Of a stretch of DNA of 32,862 nt, positions 29,616 to 32,862 are shown one piece after another. A model generated the notes under the pieces. It was not told where the DNA came from. It did no database searches and saw only the letters and a list, made by a program, of their open reading frames with translations. The position numbers and the translations under genes were made by a program. Within the stretch, counting starts at the first letter, position 1; each line of letters begins with the position of its first letter. Origin of the DNA: Hyphomicrobiales bacterium (GTDB lineage Bacteria > Pseudomonadota > Alphaproteobacteria > Rhizobiales > Rhizobiaceae); contig UEGR01000031.1 of assembly GCA_900465685.1 (NCBI GenBank), positions 671 through 33,532 of the forward strand, read 5' to 3'.

Positions 29616-31106
29616 ATGAAGACACAGATGGATCTGACGACGGCGCCAATCAATCAAGCGCTGCTGCTCTTCGCCTTACCGACGCTCGGATCGTCGATCC
29701 TGCAATCGGCAAATGGTTCCATAGACACGATCTGGATCGGCCATTTGCTCGGAACGAATGCGCTGGCCGCTACGACCAACGGCAATCTTGTCATGTTCCT
29801 GCTGACTGCCTTTGTCTTCGGCTTCGGCATGGCATCGACCATTCTGATCGGACAGTCTTTCGGACGCCGCGAAATCGAAACTGCGCGCGCTATTACAGGC
29901 ACGACGCTGGGAGCTTTCGTGCCGATCAGCATTCTTGTTTCCATTGCAGGCTGGTTTCTGGCACCACATGTCCTGACTTTGCTTGGTACGCCGGAGACAA
30001 TCGAGCCTCTGGCTCGCGCCTTCCTGCAAGTTACTTTCATCGCCATGCCTGCCATCCTTATGCAGACCATCCTGATGATGGCCCTGCGCGGCAGTGGAGA
30101 TTCGATCACCCCGCTGATTTTCATGGGACTGGCAGTTATCCTGGATATTGCCTTCAACCCCCTGCTCATCCTCGGGATCGGCCCTATTCCTCCACTGGGC
30201 ATATCTGGTTCAGCACTTGCTACTGCGGTCGCGAACTATATCAGCCTCGCCGCCATGCTGTTTTACATCTACCAAAAGGACCTTCCCTTACGCTTGAAGG
30301 GTCAGGAACTCCGGTTTCTGATACCGGACCTCAAAGTGCTGAAGCTCATCTTCAGCAAGGGTCTGCCGATGGGAATCCAGATGATCGTGGTTTCGAGCGC
30401 GATGCTGACCATGATGCGGCTCGTCAATCAGGAGGGCGTCGATACGACGGCGGCTTTTGGCGCGACACAGCAGTTGTGGACCTATGTGCAGATGCCCGCT
30501 ATGGCGCTTGGCGCGGCGGTCAGTGCCATGGCAGCGCAGAACATCGGCGCCGGCAACTGGGACCGCGTCAGCAGCATCAACCGCATCGGTGTGCTCTATG
30601 CGATCCTGATGACCGGCATTCTTGTCGTTGTGCTGCTTATTGCCGACCGGCAAGCTATGGAAATATTTCTCGGCGCTGAAAGCCCGGCGATACCGATTGG
30701 CCAGCATATTGGCAAAATGGCGACCTGGGGTTTCATCGCCTTTGGCGTCTCAATGGTCCTGTTCGGAACAGTTCGCGCTAACGGACAGGTGATATGGCCT
30801 CTCATTATCCTTTTCGTATCAATGTATCCGGTTCGGCTGGGCGTTGCGCTCGGCTTGCGGGAATGGCTAGGCGTTGACGCGCTGTGGCTGAGTTTTCCGG
30901 TTGCCATGCTGTCCACCATGCTCATGGCTGGCGTTCTTTACCTCCGCGGCAACTGGCGCGAAAACAAATCAATGAATGTCGATAAATACGAGCGGGACAA
31001 TGTTGTCGCTTCGACGTCTCAGACGGCGGAAGCTGCCCCATCCTGTAATGCACTCGCACCCAATGCGCCTGCTGTGATGGAGGGCAGTGCAACGGGCGCG
31101 CGGTGA
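29616..31106 (+). CDS. MATE-family efflux transporter
   Basis: This 496-residue inner-membrane protein has about twelve transmembrane segments in two halves of six, typical of MATE exporters. Marks are the N-terminal INQALLLFALPTLGSSILQS, GRREIETARAI after helix 2-3 and MAAQNIGAGNWDRV in the second half. The substrate is unknown; cationic drugs or metabolites with Na+ or H+ exchange are usual. The last 50 or so residues are hydrophilic and outside the fold. ATG 29616 has GAGGG a few bases upstream; a second ATG four codons on is possible. A 138-base AT-rich gap separates it from rsmJ. Confidence 0.88.
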   Translation: MKTQMDLTTAPINQALLLFALPTLGSSILQSANGSIDTIWIGHLLGTNALAATTNGNLVMFLLTAFVFGFGMASTILIGQSFGRREIETARAITGTTLGAFVPISILVSIAGWFLAPHVLTLLGTPETIEPLARAFLQVTFIAMPAILMQTILMMALRGSGDSITPLIFMGLAVILDIAFNPLLILGIGPIPPLGISGSALATAVANYISLAAMLFYIYQKDLPLRLKGQELRFLIPDLKVLKLIFSKGLPMGIQMIVVSSAMLTMMRLVNQEGVDTTAAFGATQQLWTYVQMPAMALGAAVSAMAAQNIGAGNWDRVSSINRIGVLYAILMTGILVVVLLIADRQAMEIFLGAESPAIPIGQHIGKMATWGFIAFGVSMVLFGTVRANGQVIWPLIILFVSMYPVRLGVALGLREWLGVDALWLSFPVAMLSTMLMAGVLYLRGNWRENKSMNVDKYERDNVVASTSQTAEAAPSCNALAPNAPAVMEGSATGAR

Positions 31107-31192
31107 AACAGGCGAAATCGCCCGCAATCCGAATATCCGCACGCGCCGGTTCGCTTCGTTGAAAACAATGCAAAATTACCAATGTAGACCTG

Positions 31193-31221
31193 TTGCAATC
31201 TGTCCGGCCTTGGTTCATATA
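31193..31221 (+). promoter_or_regulatory. Candidate promoter for tRNA-Gly
   Basis: TTGCAA (31193-31198) and CATATA (31216-31221) are 17 bases apart, and the tRNA begins 46 bases downstream. Confidence 0.5.
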
Positions 31222-31267
31222 GCGCGGGCCTGACAGAATCGGTTCTTTATAGAATCGACTGGCGCGA

Positions 31268-31342
31268 GCGGGTGTAGCTCAGGGGTAGAGCACAACCTTG
31301 CCAAGGTTGGGGTCGAGGGTTCGAATCCCTTCGCCCGCTCCA
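31268..31342 (+). tRNA. tRNA-Gly (GCC)
   Basis: A 75-base tRNA with the acceptor stem GCGGGTG/CGCCCGC (one T-G pair), discriminator T and encoded CCA. The anticodon stem CAACC/GGTTG encloses the loop TTGCCAA, giving anticodon GCC. The D-loop AGCTCAGGGGTAGAGC and T-loop GTTCGAATC are canonical. Confidence 0.97.
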
Positions 31343-31365
31343 GTTTTCTGATCAGTACAGCTTTC

Positions 31366-31392
31366 AAAATCCCGGCTTCGTCCGGGATTTTT
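31366..31392 (+). terminator. Rho-independent terminator after tRNA-Gly
   Basis: A 10-bp stem AAAATCCCGG (31366-31375) pairs with 31382-31391 around a 6-base CTTCGT loop, and ends in five T. It could also serve the convergent polysaccharide deacetylase gene from the other side. Confidence 0.88.
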
Positions 31393-31435
31393 GCTTATCT
31401 GACTTCCAATCCGCTTCAAACTGCAGACAATGTCC

Positions 31436-32491
31436 TCAGTTGTTTCTCAGGAACTTAAACGGAACGCCGGAGATGAGCGCCTTCACATAGCGCGGCCTTT
31501 GATAATAGCCGTTCAGCGATACACGCGGCAATCTCATGAGGGACTGAAGGCTATTACAGTCCAGTACACCCGGCTGGGTCGTAACTCCGACAGCAAACCC
31601 CGCATCTGCAATCGCTGAGGTCTCACGCTTCCCGACCGCAGTCGGCCAGCCATACGGATAGGAAAACGAACGCGGCTTCTGCCCGACATAGCGTTCAATC
31701 GCGGCGGCGGACTGCTCGATCTCTTGATGCAACCGGTCTTCATCGACGCGGCGCAGATTGAGGTGATTCATTGTGTGCGCACCAAAATGAACCAAAGGGT
31801 CTTGCGCCAATTGGCGTAATTCCGCCTTATCCATCACCAGCTTTTCAATAATAGCAATCGGTGAAACGCCGTGCACCTGCGCTGCCGCATCGATACGCGC
31901 TACAGCTTGGTCTTCGTCTATGGCCTTAACAAAGGCGGTGAACCGATCGAAGGCTGATAGCTTTTCGTGCAACGTCTCGCAGCGAATGTGCTCACTTCCA
32001 TTGCCGAAATCGAATTCAAAGCTTGAGGCTTTCCGCGCCAAGGCTTCCACTGTTTCCCACCAGGCGCTCCGCTTGCGCTCCACAAACCCCGGATTGACGA
32101 AGATTGTATAAGGGACGGAAAACTTCCGGAATATAGGTGCGGCGAACTCGGCGTTATTGCGATAACCGTCATCGAGGGTGAAAGCAACGAAGTTGCGTCT
32201 GTCTGCCTTGTCTGCAAGCAGGCGCGGCAAATCATGCAAATGAACTGGAGTGAGCCCTTCGTTGATCGCGACGCTGATAGCTTCTTCCAGAAACTCTGGC
32301 GTAACCGACAGATGTGCATTGGGTGAGAAGCGCTCCGCATGTGCAGGGCGAACATGATGCAGGGTAAAGATTACACCTCGCCCCGAAGCACCCGAGAATA
32401 GCGAGCGTACAAAGGGAACAGCCGCCAGCTCCAGCCCGGCTCTGATCAAGCCGTAGCGCAGAGAGGAGCATATCCCCTGAAACGATCGCAT
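31436..32491 (-). CDS. Polysaccharide deacetylase (NodB/CE4 fold)
   Basis: This 351-residue protein has the NodB homology fold. The catalytic TLDDGY is at residues 105-110 (first Asp the likely base, second a metal ligand), the metal-binding HTMNH at 239-243 and FSYPYG at about 276-281. The N-terminal 45 residues are moderately hydrophobic, without a clear signal peptide, so the protein may be cytoplasmic or membrane-associated. Enzymes of this group remove acetyl groups from N-acetyl sugars in surface polysaccharides; the substrate cannot be read here. ATG 32489-32491 has only a GGGG tract upstream. No polysaccharide genes are visible next to it in the window, but the flank to the right is cut off. 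Confidence 0.85.
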   Translation of the reverse strand: MRSFQGICSSLRYGLIRAGLELAAVPFVRSLFSGASGRGVIFTLHHVRPAHAERFSPNAHLSVTPEFLEEAISVAINEGLTPVHLHDLPRLLADKADRRNFVAFTLDDGYRNNAEFAAPIFRKFSVPYTIFVNPGFVERKRSAWWETVEALARKASSFEFDFGNGSEHIRCETLHEKLSAFDRFTAFVKAIDEDQAVARIDAAAQVHGVSPIAIIEKLVMDKAELRQLAQDPLVHFGAHTMNHLNLRRVDEDRLHQEIEQSAAAIERYVGQKPRSFSYPYGWPTAVGKRETSAIADAGFAVGVTTQPGVLDCNSLQSLMRLPRVSLNGYYQRPRYVKALISGVPFKFLRNN

Positions 32492-32862
32492 TGCACCCCG
32501 CGCTATTCAAGCGCGTCCCTTATTAAGTAAAAATCAAAAATGTCATTACACTATGGTTCGTCAACAAGTCATTGATGAATGTTGATATGTACTAGTTCTT
32601 CCTAATTCGATGGCTTTATAGAACTACGGTACCAATAGCATCCGAGCCATAAGGCGACCAACGCCGCCGCACGAATGATTGTATCATCCGCTGCATTGTC
32701 TTGTCATCGGCCGCACTCACCCAGTTCGCAAAAGCCCAGTTCCATATGCGGAGTTTTCCCTTATGGACATTCTGTTTGGCGTGAGGCTGGTGTCTGACCA
32801 CAGGGTGGGGCCTCCTCTCTCATCGCCAACATTAAGCACCAACAGCCCCGGTTCTCATGCGC
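32492..32862. other. AT-rich intergenic region at the right edge
   Basis: No supported gene is seen. The first 130 bases are AT-rich and probably contain the promoter of the deacetylase. A 61-codon minus-strand frame (32616-32801) has no recognisable domain and no good ribosome binding site. A plus-strand frame from ATG 32764 is open to the window edge but is too short to judge. Decayed mobile DNA is possible but not shown. Confidence 0.5.

Noticed and set aside
28094..31267. Genomic island with tRNA attachment sites
   Set aside because: No second copy of the tRNA-Ser or tRNA-Gly 3' end and no integrase is visible, so no attachment sites can be called; only the possibility of transfer is listed.
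32616..32801. 61-codon minus-strand open frame at the right edge
   Set aside because: No domain, no ribosome binding site and a Trp/Arg-rich composition; kept only as a note in the intergenic entry.

Overview
The window looks like a piece of the main chromosome of an alphaproteobacterium of the order Rhizobiales, most likely a Brucellaceae member close to Ochrobactrum/Brucella. This rests on the 1,596-residue NAD-glutamate dehydrogenase, the obgE-proB-proA-nadD-rsfS-rlmH order, the rppH/yibQ/ctpA/envC-like cluster, and protein sequences that read like Brucella orthologues. The genus is an inference, because no search could be run. Coding density is high. No insertion sequence, prophage, CRISPR array or integrase was seen.

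Layout. 1-13,700 is metabolic: NAD-glutamate dehydrogenase (+), a UMF1-type MFS transporter (+), then on the minus strand a glpK-glpF glycerol pair, purH and mmsA, with a divergent LysR regulator facing mmsA. 13,700-14,700 holds two small membrane proteins (DUF1275 and GlsB/YeaQ type). 14,890-27,650 is a long run of minus-strand genes. Read in the direction of transcription it is rplU, rpmA, two GNAT acetyltransferases, obgE, proB, proA, nadD, rsfS, rlmH, a VOC protein, an EnvC-like protein, ctpA, a YibQ-like protein and rppH. It joins ribosome biogenesis (L21, L27, ObgE, RsfS, RlmH), proline and NAD synthesis, and an envelope or septal peptidoglycan module. 28,000-31,350 is a plus-strand block bounded by tRNA-Ser(CGA) and tRNA-Gly(GCC), holding an RluA-type pseudouridine synthase, an RsmJ-type rRNA methyltransferase and a MATE exporter. 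The window ends with a minus-strand polysaccharide deacetylase and an AT-rich stretch without a convincing gene.

Between the genes lie dispersed short repeats. One is a 43-bp palindromic family (four full copies, two degenerate). Its outer stem changes sequence in one copy while pairing is kept. The other is a 49-bp exact repeat present at the left edge and again between the YibQ-like gene and rppH. Several rho-independent terminators are clear (after gdh, purH, mmsA, rpmA and tRNA-Gly).

Most of the window is ordinary core genome. I found no gene cluster that looks like a new defence, secretion or biosynthetic system. The points most worth checking are the covarying 43-bp repeat, a possible structured leader before rplU, phased CGAA repeats before glpK, an inverted repeat in the mmsA/LysR divergent region, a possible CTG start for rsfS, the non-canonical G4 motif of ObgE, and the tRNA-bounded rluA-rsmJ-MATE block.
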